Assembly (NCBI GenBank): GCA_030549775.1
Contig: CM060173.1
Coordinates: 31,676,110 to 31,740,109, forward strand
Source: Tamarix chinensis
Lineage: Eukaryota; Streptophyta; Magnoliopsida; Caryophyllales; Tamaricaceae
DNA length: 64,000 nucleotides
Reading direction: 5' to 3'
The notes under the pieces were generated by a model. It worked only from the letters and a program-made list of their open reading frames with translations. It was not told where the DNA came from and made no database searches. The first letter of the stretch is position 1, and every line of letters starts with the position of its first letter. A program made the translations under genes and the position numbers. Below, piece by piece: positions 45,488 through 59,400 of this stretch.

Positions 45488-47960
45488 TACATTAATTAAT
45501 AATAATTCATATTAATTAATAATAACAATAATTTATATCAATTATTCATAATTAATTAATATTAATAATTAGTATGAAGAATTAAGTATAAGAATAATCA
45601 ATACTTGATACTTAATATTAATAATTATTCATAATAAATATTAATAAGTAATAATTATTATTAATGTAGTCTTGAGGGTGTGTAGTTTGTCCTTCTTTAT
45701 CCTTTGGTCATAAAGAGTAAATAAATAACTAAAAGATAAATGTTAGATCATATGAATTGAAGAGTTGATGTTGTTTCTTCAAGTTTGTTGAGTTATTTGT
45801 ACTGGTGAAACACAAGGAAATTATCTCTTCTAATTTATTGGACCATTTATTTGCTTGCTCATTATCACATCAAGTCTTTATTTGGTGAAGGAAATTATGT
45901 TGGAGGTGGAATGGGTGTCATTCTAAGTGGTCAATGGTAAGGATTTTGTTAGTTATGGGAAAATGTAAAAAAAAGTTTGAAATATGGTATTTATGTTCTA
46001 ATTCAATCATATTAGCTGTGCAAATATGCTATTTTAGAGGCATCCTATTTTGATATAGTATTAGTAGGGTTACATATATCACATATTTTACTTTACGATG
46101 ACTAGTGTTAATATCTCTTTTGTTGCTAGAGAAACATGAAAACGAATTCAAAACTACAAAAGAGAAAAAAAGGTTAGAAATGGATCGGTAATATTTTGAC
46201 ACTCTTCAAGTTCTTAAATGTTTTTTGAAAAATATGATTGAGTTTTTCTAGAAAAAATAAAAATTGCAGCATATGTTGCCATGAAATTTCTAAGTAATTT
46301 ACATTATTATTTAGATGACTAGTTATTGTGGAAGCTAAGAAGAAAATAATCTTACATCAAAGGTTATGTATGTTAAAGTAAATAGTTTTTTTTAATGTTT
46401 TTTGATTAAATATAATGGGCTTTATGTTAGCTATATATTCAATGTCAATTTTGTGATATTAATGCAACGAGATGTTTTGTTAGCGATAGTCATATTTTGT
46501 TATGAAAATTCTATTTATTGGCTCAAGGTTATGTTTTATTGTTTCAAGGTAATTTTTGTTATGGGTAAAAGGTGGATTTCTATTATTTAATTCAAGTTCG
46601 ATTATTTGCCAAGTTTAAGGTTGGCACAAGCTTTGTTAATTCAAAATTATTCAATTGATCATTCAAGTGCTCTACTTATTTATTTTTTTTGTATGTATTT
46701 GTTCATTCTCTCTTGGTTATTAATGATTTGTTTTCTGTTTCATTTATATTACAAGTTTGGATGGAGATAGGTTGCCATGTCTTCTTCACACTTTATTTTT
46801 TTGGGTAGTAGTGTAAATAAAATTTTAACCATGGTGTGAGGTTTGTGTAATTTTGTTGTGCCATTGGGCTAGGATGGTAGGTTGTTGTTGTTACATTTTG
46901 TGTTGTGTGATGTAGTTAATGGATGCTTTAATGTATTATTGCAATCTATTTAAATTTTATGTTGTATTTGTTTGCATGTAGATACTTTCTGCACCCATTA
47001 ACAAAAGGTTATTGAATCATTAAAAAATGTTATATTTAAAGAAATGTTTGAACATATATATTGTGGTTAACCCTTTTGTTTATATTAGGTTATTTAGTTA
47101 CTGTATATTACTTTGAGCATATTTTTTATCTATGTGAACTCAATCTCCAACATTTATATTGTGTATTACACGAGTGTAAAACTAGCTGTACCTTAAATAA
47201 ATAATAAAGAAAAAAATGAATGTTTTTGTTTTATATTATTAGTCACCATAACTTTATCATTATTAATATTATCAACAATATGATTAATCTACCTAAAAAA
47301 ATTATTTTAAAAGTAATTTTTAAATATAAGTCATCATTTGAAAAAAGTTAATGCTAAAATATATTTATTTTTTATTAATAAATAAATTAATAATAAATTA
47401 AAGAATAATTAAATTGATAAAAATTCATGAACACTTATGAATTTTTTAGGATCATTTTTTATATAAGTGGATATAAAATAAAAGATGGCATTTATACTCT
47501 TAGGACACTTGGTGTATGAGGGGTCGCCCTACATTTGGTCTATTACTTATGACATGCACTTCCTATTATCTAGGTAGAACGCATTTTTAATATTAATATG
47601 AAACTTGGCCTTCGAATTGGTTTTCCTATCTCAAGAAATTTTGCAAGCATCTTCATCATGACACAGAAATGTTGTATATGTTGGCATAGGTATGCAGACG
47701 ATCATGGGAAGGCAAAGAGCGATCCCATAAGGATAAAACGGGGAATGCACACAAATATGATTATGAATAAAAATGATAAAATAACTGGCCTAATATCATT
47801 CCAAAAGATAATTTAATAGAGAAATCAAAGAGAGAAATTTTGAGAGTTGATGAAACATGTAGGCAATAGGCAAACTCCATTGTATGGTTACTCTAATTCA
47901 ACCTTAAAATCTTGGTAAAATTTTCCTATATTTCCTTTACTCTAAAGGAGGGAGGGGGGA
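44931..47960. other. AT-rich intergenic DNA without recognisable genes
   Basis: ORFs are short and show no family motif. A TA run (about 45455-45484) is followed by TAAT/ATTA-rich text to about 45665. From 45700 to 47450 the sequence is plain AT-rich. At 47590-47820 there is a slightly more balanced stretch. This may be old, decayed transposon DNA. Confidence 0.5.
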
Positions 47961-48208
47961 TGCTAATTAATCAAGACATGCAAAGAGTGAGCGAAAAGAA
48001 TGAAGAGATTTTTTATGAACTCATGAAAGATGATACAGGGAGGAATATATACTGTATATAGATATATCAATAGCTAACTAAATCTTGATAATCAAGATTG
48101 AAATATTTGACTCAGTAATCTTACTAACTAATTACTAATTACCACTAGGTCCAACTCAACATCAACTAACCATTACCTGATATGTAGGATATACCATCAT
48201 CTTCAACA
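47961..48208 (-). mobile_element. Copia D 3' LTR
   Basis: 248 bp, minus-strand start TGTTGAAGATGATGG at 48208 and end GATTAATTAGCA at 47961. It matches the LTR at 62785-63031 with scattered changes. A purine-rich GAAGGGAG precedes it, as expected of a polypurine tract. Confidence 0.82.
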
Positions 48209-50547
48209 CTCCCTTCAAGCTAGAGTAGGGTGAAGACATGCTTAACTTGGACATAATAGATTGAGAAACATAGCCAGGGAGAGGTTTTGTGAGAATGTCA
48301 GTGGGTTGAGATTCAGAAGAAATGTAGGAGAGATTAAGAAGGCTAGAAAGGAGTTGATCTCGCATGTAGTGAAAATCCAACTCAATATGTTTGGTGCACT
48401 CGTGAAAAACTGGATTCTTCGCAATATGGATAGTAGCTTGATTGTCACATTTAAGTGGAATGGGAGTGAGAGAATAAATGGATATTTCATGAAGAAGATG
48501 AGATAACCATGTCAATTCAATGGTAACATGCTGGATGGACCGAGATTCAGCTTCTACAGATGAAAGAGATATAGTCTGCTACTTTCTTTGATTTCTAGGA
48601 AATAGGGGAACCACAAAATAAAATCAGATACCTAGTGACTAGCAAGAAAGAGGACAAGAAGCCCTATATGAATCACAATATTAATGGTCAAACTATGATT
48701 AAAGAGAACCCCTTGAGTGGGCTTATGTTTTAGATATCGCAAAATGTGAATAACAACGTCATAATGTGACTATTGAGGAGCTTTATTAAACTAACTAAGA
48801 AACTCAATAGAGAAAGCTATGTTACGACGATCATTGACAAGAAAATTAAGTTTACCCAAAAGTTGTCTATTGAGAGTAGTATTAGGGAGAGGAGGATTAG
48901 AGAGAAAGGCTAGTTTGTGATTTCGAGGAAGAGGGCTGAGAGTGGGAGACATAACCATAACACCATAGGCCTAAAGAAGATTAGAAATGTATTTTTGTTT
49001 TGTCATGACACTTCCATCTATTGATTGTATGAATTCAAAACCCAAGAAATAGCTTAAATTATCCAAGTAATTGGTTTTACATTGGGCATGAAGGTATTGT
49101 TTAAGACTTTGGATTTCTTGTTCATCATCACCTGTGACTAATAGATCATCAACATATACCATCATAATCACAATTCTAGAATCCAGTGTCTTTGTGAAAA
49201 GTGAATAATCATTTTTTATTATGTGAAGCGTCTAGATTGTAATGCATAAGACAACTTAGCATACCACTTTCTGGAGTCTTGTTTCAAACCATAGAGATAC
49301 TTCCTTAACTTGCAAACTAATTAAGGATGTTGAAGGTGTAAACCAAGAGGAGGTTTCATATAAATATCCTCATGTAAGTCACCATGTAAAAATGCATTAT
49401 TAACATCAAATTGATGCATACGCCATCTCTTCTTCACAGCGATACCTATGACACTTCTAATGGTGGTCATTCTCACAATTGGAGAAAAAGTATTCATGAA
49501 ATCTTCACCCTTCCTTTTTGTAAATCCCCAAACCACCAAGCGAGCCTTATATCTTTTTAGTATACCATGATCCTTGTACTTCGCTTTATACACCCATTTA
49601 CAACTAATTGGATTTTTTCCTTGAGGAAGCTTGACCAAATCCCAGGTGTTATTAGCCTCAAGTGCTGTAAAAATCCTAGCACATTGATTCTTTGTAATGT
49701 CGATTAGAAGCAGCATCAGTATATGTGCTTTGTTCTAGGAGGGTGGTGAAAAAATGAACACAAAAAGATGATGGAGAGATAGAGGAAGTGGAGGATATGC
49801 ATGCATTGGTGAGAGTATGATGGCAAAGGAATGAGCTAAGAGAGTGAGAACTAATATGAGAAGAATAATGTGAAAAATAGTATTATCGACATAATCATAA
49901 AGATGAGAGGGCATTTCTCTTGGTCTTTTGGATCATCAGAGTAAAGTAGAAGGAGAGGAAACTCTAGATAATTCAAATGTACACATACACGACTTAGGTG
50001 AATAGGGGGTGTGGAGATAGAGAAGGGAGGATTGGGAGGAGAATTTTGAGTAGCAAGACCACTGTCAACATGTATAGTACGGGGAAATGATGGAGATTTG
50101 GGAGTTATAGAGGAAAAACTATTTTAGAGTTGAGATTTTCAGAAATGGGAAAAGGAAAAGGGATGGTTGATGATGATGATTGATGATAAGGAAAGATATG
50201 TTCATAAAAGCAAACATCATGAGAGTAGAAAATAGAATATGATTATCCAGATTAAGTAATTTATATGCCTTTTCTCAATATGGATACCTAAGAAAAATAG
50301 ATGGAGATGATCGAGGTGAGAATTTATCTCTAGGTTTAGGAACTATGGTTGCATAACATAGACATCCAAAGGCACGTAGGTGCTTATATGTAGGTTTGGT
50401 GTGGAAAAAAAATTCATAAGGAGTGTTCTAATGAAGGACTTTGGAGGTGAGTAAGTGTTTATGCTTTTGTTCTACAACTCCACTTTATTTTGGGGTGTGA
50501 GGGCAAGAAGCTTGGTGAGTAATACCTTGGCTAACAAGGAAATATGA
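48160..50547 (-). pseudogene. Copia D integrase end, reverse transcriptase and RNase H
   Basis: Minus-strand frames in order: integrase tail HPHTP-like block (SQGITHQASCPHTP near 50530), [20 protein letters not shown] (near 50370), RT with TWDLVKLPQGKNPISCKWVY (49650-49590), QFDVNNAFLHGDLHEDIYMK, MMVYVDDLLVTGDDE with the YVDD active site (49170-49125), and RNase H with PLKCDNQATIHIAKNPVFHE and HIELDFHYMRDQL (48450-48350). Long stretches are open, but frameshifts and stops remain, so it is a recent but broken copy. Confidence 0.78.
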
Positions 50548-51264
50548 TGTAACACCCCAAAATTTACACTATTTTTTTAAAAGCAATACTCATAAATTAA
50601 AATCGTAAGTTCTGGGGATGTTACCGCCACACTTAGTACCAGGCCAGTTTACTTCTACCGTTCCGGTACCAAGTGCTAAGGCTAAGAAAACATTATCAGT
50701 AATACCATACAAATTAAAATTTATAAAAACAGAAATCAGAGTACGCGCAAGTATTACATAATTCGAAATGCCAACTATTGTTTTTCAAATAATAACTAAA
50801 CAACCTTAGTAAAATTATTTCGACAATTCAAACATAATAAAAGATAACATGAATCATAAATTTGAAAAGGACAACGACCACATCACTCTAAAGATTGATC
50901 CAGCCCAGCTATTACTCTGCCCCTCCTGATGTCCCGTAGACATCGATAGCATCAAAGTAGGTATCTCCTACCTGCAACAAATTAGACGGGCCTTCTGCTC
51001 GTGGGAATGAGCAGCACCCATGAAACGGGTGATCAGTACTCTACGTACTGAGTAAGGTAACCGAATACTAAGGCCGGCATATAACACATTAATTCATGTA
51101 GGATAATGATCACATACAATTACAACCCACATATATGATACATAGAAGCATAAAGTGAAATCACTTATAATCAATAGGTCCATACGTAAGGTCCGAAAAG
51201 GTCCGGATTAATCATTTAATCTTTATTTTATCAAAAGTCAATACACACCATGCCTTTTATCAAT

Positions 51265-51690
51265 CCATGCGAAAACAGGAACACCCCAATATTGTAACCG
51301 GTGGGGCGGTCATACATAGGGTAAAAACCCTAACCACTATTCCTAACCGGTGGATCGGCTTGGTTCCTATCAGCATCAGATCCATGCGAAAACAGGAACA
51401 CCCCACTATTATAACTGGTGGGTCGGACACACATAGGGCAAAACCCTAACCACTATTCCTAACCGGTGGATCGGCTTGGTTCCTGCTCGCATGGTGTTCC
51501 ACTGTAAGTAATTAGTATCTTTTAATAGCATTGACGATCTGGTTTGTCTTTATTGAGCTCGGGATCCCCCACTATTATAACCGGTGGGCCGGATACACAT
51601 AGGACCTCATGTCCTAACCACTATTATTACCGGTGGATCAGTCACACATAGGGTAAAGCCCTAACCACTATTCCTAACCGGTGGATCGGC
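51265..51690. repeat. Minisatellite with ACCGGTGG core, left LTR
   Basis: Two full units of about 117 bp (starting ATGCGAAAACAGGAACACCCC at 51268 and 51386) and several half units share the alternating phrases CACTATT..AACCGGTGG and CATAGGGTAAAACCCTAACC. The ACCGGT core is palindromic. The same array occurs at 57119-57550 in the other LTR. Confidence 0.8.
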
Positions 51691-51782
51691 TGGTCCCGTC
51701 TAAATATCTTCCACTTTAAGATATTAGTGTCTTAAATATTTTATTCAAAAACATTTGACATTCACAAACATTTTCTCAAACA

Positions 51783-52092
51783 TGCGTGACTAAATCCATG
51801 AAAGCCCTAACCCATGCAACCCTACTCCATGCAAACCCTGTCTCCACGTAAACCACATTTCCATGCAAATCTTAGCTTCCATGCAAACCCTAACTACACA
51901 TGACCCACGCTTCCATGCAAACCCTAGCTCCCATGCAAACCCAATCTCCACGTAGACATGCTTCCATGCAACCCTAACACCACATTTCATGCAAAACCCT
52001 AGCATCATGCCATTTCATGCAAACCCTAACTCCATGCCATTCCATGCGAACCCTAGCACCATGCCATTTCATGCAAACCCTAACACCACATT
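51783..52092. repeat. CCATGCAAACCCTAAC repeats, left LTR
   Basis: About a dozen loosely spaced units of CCATGCAAACCCTA(A/G)C, many with a CATGCCATTTCATGC spacer. The ACCCTAA part resembles plant telomere sequence, but units are irregular. The same zone is at 57643-57945. Confidence 0.75.
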
Positions 52093-53685
52093 GTTACACT
52101 CCCCATCATTATTTTACAACCCTAATATGCATGTCTTAGGGCCATATCATACAATAATAATAACATAACATACACAAAATCTTCATGCCATTCATACCAA
52201 CATATTCAACTCTATAATCATGCCACATACAAAGTAATTAATAGTAACAACCATACAATACATGACATATGAAACACATAATGCATATAAACATACAAAT
52301 GGCCTTAGTAAACCCTTACCTAAAACGTCACCGGTCTTGGTGCACGCTCCTATTCCACTTGAGGAATTTGATTGGGTTCGCCTATTATATCAAAGCATAC
52401 TAGAATTAGACTCTCTCTTACATAATTCTAAATTATTTCGAGGTTTGGTTTTAGGATGACATTTTACTATTCAATAATTAACTATAGAAACTAATATAAT
52501 TAATTCACTTATTTTCTTTTGAAAAGGTGATAAACTAAGGGTTTCTATCCTTCTCCCAAAATAGATTTAATAATATCATAACTATGATGATGATAATAAG
52601 AACAATAATAAGAATGATAATAATAATAAAATAATTAGTAATATAAATAAAGTATAATAATATTAATGATACTTTTTATAAATAGAATATTAGATATTAA
52701 TGATATCAAAATTATTAAAATTAAAAGTTGGATTTCTAACCATCCCACAATGATAAAAATAATACTATTCATAATTGTGATAATAAAATTAATAATGTAT
52801 ATATACTTATATTATATTTTAATAAAGGTAATAATGATAATATAATTAAAATAATGTTGAAAAATGTTAATAAAATTAATAAATGCGAGGCCTAATTAAA
52901 ATTTAAGGCCTCTGTTCTTCCAGTAATAATCACAGTATCAACCAAATAATTATACTAATAATAATATTATTATTAATATTATTAATAATAACATCAATTA
53001 TGTAAAAATCTAAGTAAATAGGTAAAGGCCGAGATAATTACTGTATCTTACTCAATAATACTCCCAGACCTATAAAAAAATTTAGAAATTAGAATACAGC
53101 CAATATTACTAATAATAATAATTATAATAATAATAATTAAAGTTGAATTAATACTAAAATTTTGGCTAAAATTTGAATAATTATAAATAATTCGAAACTA
53201 AGTTTTTAAAATGTCTATGGCATCACGTTGAGTTGGAGGATGTAGGTGGAACCGGCGGTGATCCCCGGAGGTGGCCGAAAAATGGGTCTAAGGGGGTTAA
53301 AAATTAGGAAAATAGGTGATGGAGAGGAAGAAAATTAAAATAATTATATGGGGATGTAGAGGATAATTAGTATAAGTTAATAGTTGGTTTAATAGGTGTT
53401 AGAAGTGGTGGATGTGGTGGTGGACGGTGGTTCACTGTCTCGGGGTCAAGATTCTTGTCGAATCAACTAGCCAACTTTGGATGATTATAGAAACTTGCAC
53501 ACGATGAATCGAGGGATGAGGTTAGTTTAGTTAATTAGATAGTATTGCAAGGAAGATATTGGTAGCAAGAGGAGGTGTTGAAGTTGGTCGGAGGAGGATA
53601 AAATGGCGTCTGGTAGGGCGGTGGCGCACAGGCACAGCTTAGGGTTTTGGGGAAAATAAAATCCCGAAATCATGCAAATGAGGGG

Positions 53686-53694
53686 GTTTTTATA
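53686..53694 (-). promoter_or_regulatory. TATA box of the left LTR
   Basis: CTATAAAAACCCC on the minus strand, followed by CTCATTTGCATG. It would start the retroelement transcript near 53660. Confidence 0.55.
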
Positions 53695-53756
53695 GCTGGG
53701 GAGATTATATTTGAATTAGGGAGGTTAATAAGTGTTTAAATTAGGGGGTAAATAGT

Positions 53757-54398
53757 TTAATTCAAGCCGAAGGTCGGGCTGCAAAAACTTGAATTTTTGC
53801 CAACCTTCGTGAGGCAACAGTGCACAAACGAGCGGGAGAGAGGAGCAGTTGATTGTTTCAAATGAACGTCCAGATCGAGAGGAAGAAAACGAGCGGGAGA
53901 AGAGCCGGTCACGCCACGTGTGGCCGGCGGTGCCATTTTCGGGGAGAAATGGAGGTGCTGGCGGTTATGGCGTCGGGCTGGAGGAAGAAGAAAAAGGTTG
54001 GGGTGGCCGGCCGGTTTGCGGGGAAGAAAAGAAGGAAAAAAAAAGGGAAGACCGGGCGGTTCAGCGCGAAGGGAAAAATGATTGAATGAAACGACGAGTT
54101 TTGACGTAAAAAGGGCTGAAGGACGGAGTTCTGGGGTTGACGTGCAACGGTAATATGAATGAAGTGAAACGCGGAGTTTGATTGGGATAAGGACATAAAA
54201 CGCAGCGCAGAGGGGGAGAGGAGGGCGGTGACGCGCGGGGTGGGCCGCGCCGAAGGAAAAGGAAAGAAGAAATAGAATTGGGCCACGCAACAGGCCCAAT
54301 TCAGGCGAAGAAGAAAATGAAAGAAAGGAAAGAAAAAGGAAAAGAAAAGAAAAGGAAAAAGGGGAAAAGGAAAAGAGAATTAATTTAGGTTGGGTCAA
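53757..54398 (-). other. 213-codon open frame in the U3 of the left LTR
   Basis: The frame begins MTQPKLILFSFSPFSF and is low-complexity, serine-, phenylalanine- and proline-rich. It is upstream of the LTR TATA box and so outside the retroelement mRNA. It is kept open at the same length in the other LTR (59611-60252), but the two copies are recent duplicates of each other, so this says little about function. I regard it as non-coding by default. Confidence 0.3.
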
Positions 54399-54815
54399 AT
54401 TAAATAAATCTGAATATTTAGGATATTTAAAATTAATAATATTTAAATAAAATAATTTTTAAATCCCTTTTTAGGCTAGATAGTATTTTTAAAGGATTTC
54501 CTAAAATTTCCATTTTAAATTAATAAATCACTCAAATTAATTTAACTTAATTATTTATAAAATTAGAATTAGTTTGAAACTATTTTATCTTCCTTAATTT
54601 AAATAAAATAATTTATTTAAATAAATTTCCAAATTAAAATATTTAATTAGATAATATGCCCAAATTTCCTTTACCTAACATATTTATAAAATTTCTTATT
54701 AATTTTCCCTAATAAATTTTCTTTTATTTTAATAAAATAATTTATTAACTTAAATTTTCAAATACAACCTTATTTAAATATAATATTTAAAATTAGAAAA
54801 TTTCGGGGCATTTCA

Positions 54816-56403
54816 TCACTACCCCTTAAAAACAGACTTCACCCCTGAAGTCTCCTGCAGCTACTAGAGTTAGGGAATGAATGCTCTAAGTGATTAAGGG
54901 GACCGTACTAATGCTAATACCTATATACACTACCCCCTTAGGGGTAAACTTATTAAAGAAAACTCAAATCGACTAAATAGGTATCCGTAAGAGGATTAGA
55001 TAAGTTTCCAAAAAGACATCTAGTTGGTGGTCCACGTCATTCTGGTTGATCACATGTAGGTGCCTGCCCGAGTGGCTCCCTTTCGGAGAGAACATCTGAA
55101 TCCTTGGGGTCTTTCCCCATCATCTCGATTTGCCTCTTTAACTGGAACAAGTGCGTGTTGTTGGAACTGCTGGTGCTTATATTCTTGAGAGAGAAAAGGT
55201 CTTTGACATTCGAAAGTTCTGCGGCCCCAACTGCCACATTTTAGACAGGTCACGACTCCGCCTCTACAATTTGTGCCCGGGTGACTATGGCCGCATCTTC
55301 TACATGCAAGTCCCTTCAAAGATCTCTGGCCTCTGCTATGATCTCGCGACGAATATCTCTTATAACCTTCCCTTCGCGGCTGGTTTCTAGTCCTCGAACT
55401 CTGGTTTTCATGTTTCCGCTTCCTGAGAATGGCATCTTACTCCTAGATCAAGGTGGTGGCGATGCGGGCGCGTTCGTACAACATTGCTAAATCAGTGAAG
55501 AGCACTGCACCTAGCAGTCGGCGCATAATGACACTCGATCCCTGCTCGAACAGGAACACCACTGTTAACTCGTTGGCGGCGATACCAGGGAAAATCCGAG
55601 TAGCTCAATGACACGATCATGATACTGCCGAACCGTCATCGATCCTTGCATAAGCTGCATGAACTCCTGAAGTTTGTCCTTCTTCAGATTCGCAGGATAG
55701 AATCTAGAACGAAGAACGGTCTTGAATGCATCCCATGTAGCATGGGGTCTATTGGGTACGATGCTCCACCCACCAAACGTCCGCTACGCACCTGAAGAAA
55801 AATGCTGCAATACTTGGTTGTTGAGCTGGTGAACAATTTACCGCTTTAAAAGTGCACTCCATGTCTCGGATCCACTCTTCGAGGATTATTGAGTCCTTCT
55901 CACCAGAGTAGGTAGGAGAGTAATTTCTGATGACCCTTTGAAGATAATCTTCATCAGTGCCTTTGGCTAGATGAGAGGGCTGGTAACGCTGATTAAACTC
56001 TAGGAAGTCTATGATGGCCTCCTCTAATCATCCAAGGCGTTCGTTCGTCATCATCAGAAGTTATAACAGAAACAAACAAGGTTAGAAACGAACCTACTGG
56101 TTCGAAGTACACACAACTTCTATTTGTCTCCTTTTTTAAGAAACCCTAATCTACCCATACGTTCCTCACCGTGGCCAACTCCAAAACTTAAAACTGAAGG
56201 AGTTTTTTTTATTAGAGCATAAATTCTTTTTGAAATTCAACTAAACCTTTGAAAATCCATTAAATTTCCCGAAATCAGCTTAAAAAGATTAGAGACCAAA
56301 AAGCTTTCGAAACACACTTCAAAATATAATAAAACTTTCATAAAACAAATTTTATTTTTGAAAATGAGCGTGGCCAAAAGGACCAACCGCTCTGATACCA
56401 ACT
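54816..56403 (-). pseudogene. Internal region of the LARD-like element: gag remnant only
   Basis: Read from the primer-binding site on the minus strand: a gag block with EEAIIDFLEFNQRYQPSHLA (about 56015-55960), DEDYLQRVIRNYSPTYSGEK and EEWIRDMECTFKAVN (about 55930-55840), further gag text with stops, then a zinc-knuckle pair CRRCGHSHPGTNC and CLKCGSWGRRTFEC (55305-55200) in which the second histidine is replaced by arginine. The frame ends at 55037. The remainder up to 54816 leads straight to the polypurine-like tract. Pol is completely missing. Confidence 0.72.
56389..56400 (-). other. Primer-binding site of the LARD-like element
   Basis: TGGTATCAGAGC on the minus strand, three bases after the LTR end, complementary to the 3' end of methionine tRNA. 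Confidence 0.8.
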
Positions 56404-59400
56404 TGTAACACCCCAAAATTTACACTTTTTTTTAAAAGCAATACTCATAAATTAAAACCATAAATTCTGGAGATGTTACCGCCACACTTAGTACTAGACC
56501 AGTTTACTTCTACCGTTCCGGTACCAAGTGCTAAGGCTAAGAAAACATTATCAATACTACCATACAAATTAAAATTTATAAAAACAGAAATCAGAGTACG
56601 CGCAAGTAATACATAATTCGAAATGCCAACTATTGTTTTTCAAATAATAACTAAACAACCTTAGTAAAATTATTTCGACAATTCAAACATAATAAAAGAT
56701 AACATGAATCATAAATTTAAAAAGGACAACGGCCACGTCACTCTAAAGATTGATCCAGCCCAGCTATTACTCTGCCCCTCCTGATGTCCTGTAGACATCG
56801 ATAGCATCAAAGTAGGTATCTCCTACCTGCAACAAATTAGACGGGCCTTCTGCTCGTGGGAATGAGCAGCACCCATGAAACGGGTGATCAGTACGCTACG
56901 TACCGAGTAAGGTAACCGAATACTAAGGCTGGCATATAACACATTAATTCATGTAGGATAATGATCACATACAATTACAACCCACATATATGATACATAG
57001 AAGCATAAAGTGAAATCACTTATAATCAATAGGTCCATACGTAAGGTCCAAAAAGGTCCGGATTAATCATTTAATCTTTCTTTTATCAAAAGTCAATACA
57101 CACCATGCCTTTTATCAATCCATGCGAAAACAGGAACACCCCACTATTGTAACCGGTGGGCCGGTCATACATAGGGTAAAAACCCTAACCACTATTCCTA
57201 ACCGGTGGATCTGCTTGGTTCCTGTCCGCATCAGATCCATGCGAAAACAGGAACACCCCACTATTATAACCGGTGGGCCGGACACACATAGGGTAAAACC
57301 TTAACCACTATTCCTAACCGGTGGATTGGATTGGTTCCTGCTCGCATGGTGTTCCACTGTAAGTAATTAGTATCTTTTAATAGCATTGACGATCTGGTTT
57401 GTCTTTATTGAGCTCGGGATCCCCCACTATTATAACCGGTGGGCCGGATACACATAGAACCTCATGTCCTAACCACTATTATTACCGGTGGATCGGTCAC
57501 ACATAGGGTAAAACCCTAACCACTATTCCTAATCGGTGGATCGGCTGGTCCCGTCTCAATATCTTCCACTTTAAGATATTAGTGTTTTAAATATTTTATT
57601 CAAAAACATTTGACATTCACAAACATTTTCTCAAACATGCGTGACTAAATCCATGAAAGCCGTAACCCATGCAACCCTACTCCATGCAAACCCTATCTCC
57701 ACGTAAACCACATTTCCATGCAAATCTTAGCTCCCATGCAAACCCTAACTACACATGACCCACGCTTCCATGCAAACCCTAGCTCCCATGCAAACCCAAT
57801 CTCCACGTAGACATGCTTCCAAGCAACCCTAACACCACATTTCATGCAAAACCCTAGCATCATGTCATTTCATGCAAACCCTAACTCCATGCCATTCCAT
57901 GCGAAACCCAGCACCATGCCATTTCATGCAAACCCTAACACCACATTGTTACACTCCCCATCATTATTTTACAACCCTAATATGCATGTCTTAGGGCCAT
58001 ATCATACAATAATAATAACATAACATACACAAAATCTTCATGCCATTCATACCAACATATTCAACTCAATAATCATGCCACATACGAAATAATTAATAGT
58101 AACAACCATAGAATACATGGCATATGAAACACATAATGCATATAAACATACAAATGGCCTTAGTAAACCCTTACCTAAAACGTCACCGGTCTTGGTGCAC
58201 GCTTCTATTCCACTTGAGGGATTTGATTGGGTTCGCCTATTATATCAAAGCATACTAGAATTAGACTCTCTCTTACATAATTCTAAATTATTTCGAGGTT
58301 TGGTTTTAGGATGATATTTTACTATTCAATAATTAACTATAGAAACTAATATAATTAATTCACTTATTTTCTTTTGAAAAGGTGATAAACTAAGGGTTTC
58401 TACCCTTCTCCCAAAATAGATTTAATAATATCATAACTATGATGATGATAATAAGAATAATAATAAGAATGATAATAATAAAAAATAATTAGTAATATAA
58501 ATAAAGTATAATAATATTAATGATACTTTTTATAAATAGAATATTAGATATTAATGATATCAAAATTATTAAAATTAAAAGTTGGATTTCTAACCATCCC
58601 ACAATGATAAAAATAATACTATTCATAATTGTGATAATAAAATTAATAATGTATATATACTTATATTATATTTTAATAAAGGTAATAATGATAATATAAT
58701 TAAAATAATGTTGAAAAATGTTAGTAAAATTAATAAATGCGAGGCCTAATTAAAATTTAAGGCCTCTGTTCTTCCAGTAATAATCACAGTATCAACCAAA
58801 TAATTATACTAATAATAATATTATTATTAATATTATTAATAATAACATCAATTATGTAAAAATCTAAGTAAATAGGTAAAGGCCGAGATAATTACTGTAT
58901 CTTACTCAATAATACTCCCAGACCTGTAAAAAAAATTTAGAAATTAGAATACACTCAATATTACTAATAATAATAATTATAATAATAATAATTAAAGTTG
59001 AATTAATACTAAAATTTTGGCTAAAATTTGAATAATTATAAATAATTCGAAACTAAGTTTTTAAAATGTCTATGGCATCACGTTGAGTTGGAGGATGTAG
59101 GTGGAACCGGCGGTGGTCCCCGGAGGTGGCCGAAAAATGGGTCTAAGGGGGTTAAAAATTAGGAAAATAGGTGATGGAGAGGAAGAAAATTAAAATAATT
59201 ATATGGGGATGTAGAGGATAATTAGTAGAAGTTAATAGTTGGTTTAATAGGTGTTAGAAGTGGCGGATGTGGTGGTGGACGGTGGTTCACTGTCTCGGGG
59301 TCAAGATTCTTGTCGAATCAACTAGCCAACTTTGGATGATTATAGAAACTTGCACACGATGAATCAAGGGATGAGGTTACTTTAGTTAATTAGATAGTAT

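Larger units (their letters stand above)
50548..54815 (-). mobile_element. 3' LTR of the LARD-like element
   Basis: It begins on the minus strand with TGAAATGCCCC at 54815 and ends GGGGTGTTACA at 50548. By the TATA position, U3 is about 1.1 kb and R-U5 about 3.1 kb. R-U5 carries two minisatellite zones and then AT-rich text. Confidence 0.85.

Noticed and set aside
51265..52092. Spaced repeats that could look like a CRISPR array
   Set aside because: Units are irregular, degenerate, lie in a plant LTR and recur in the paired LTR; a CRISPR array is excluded by context.
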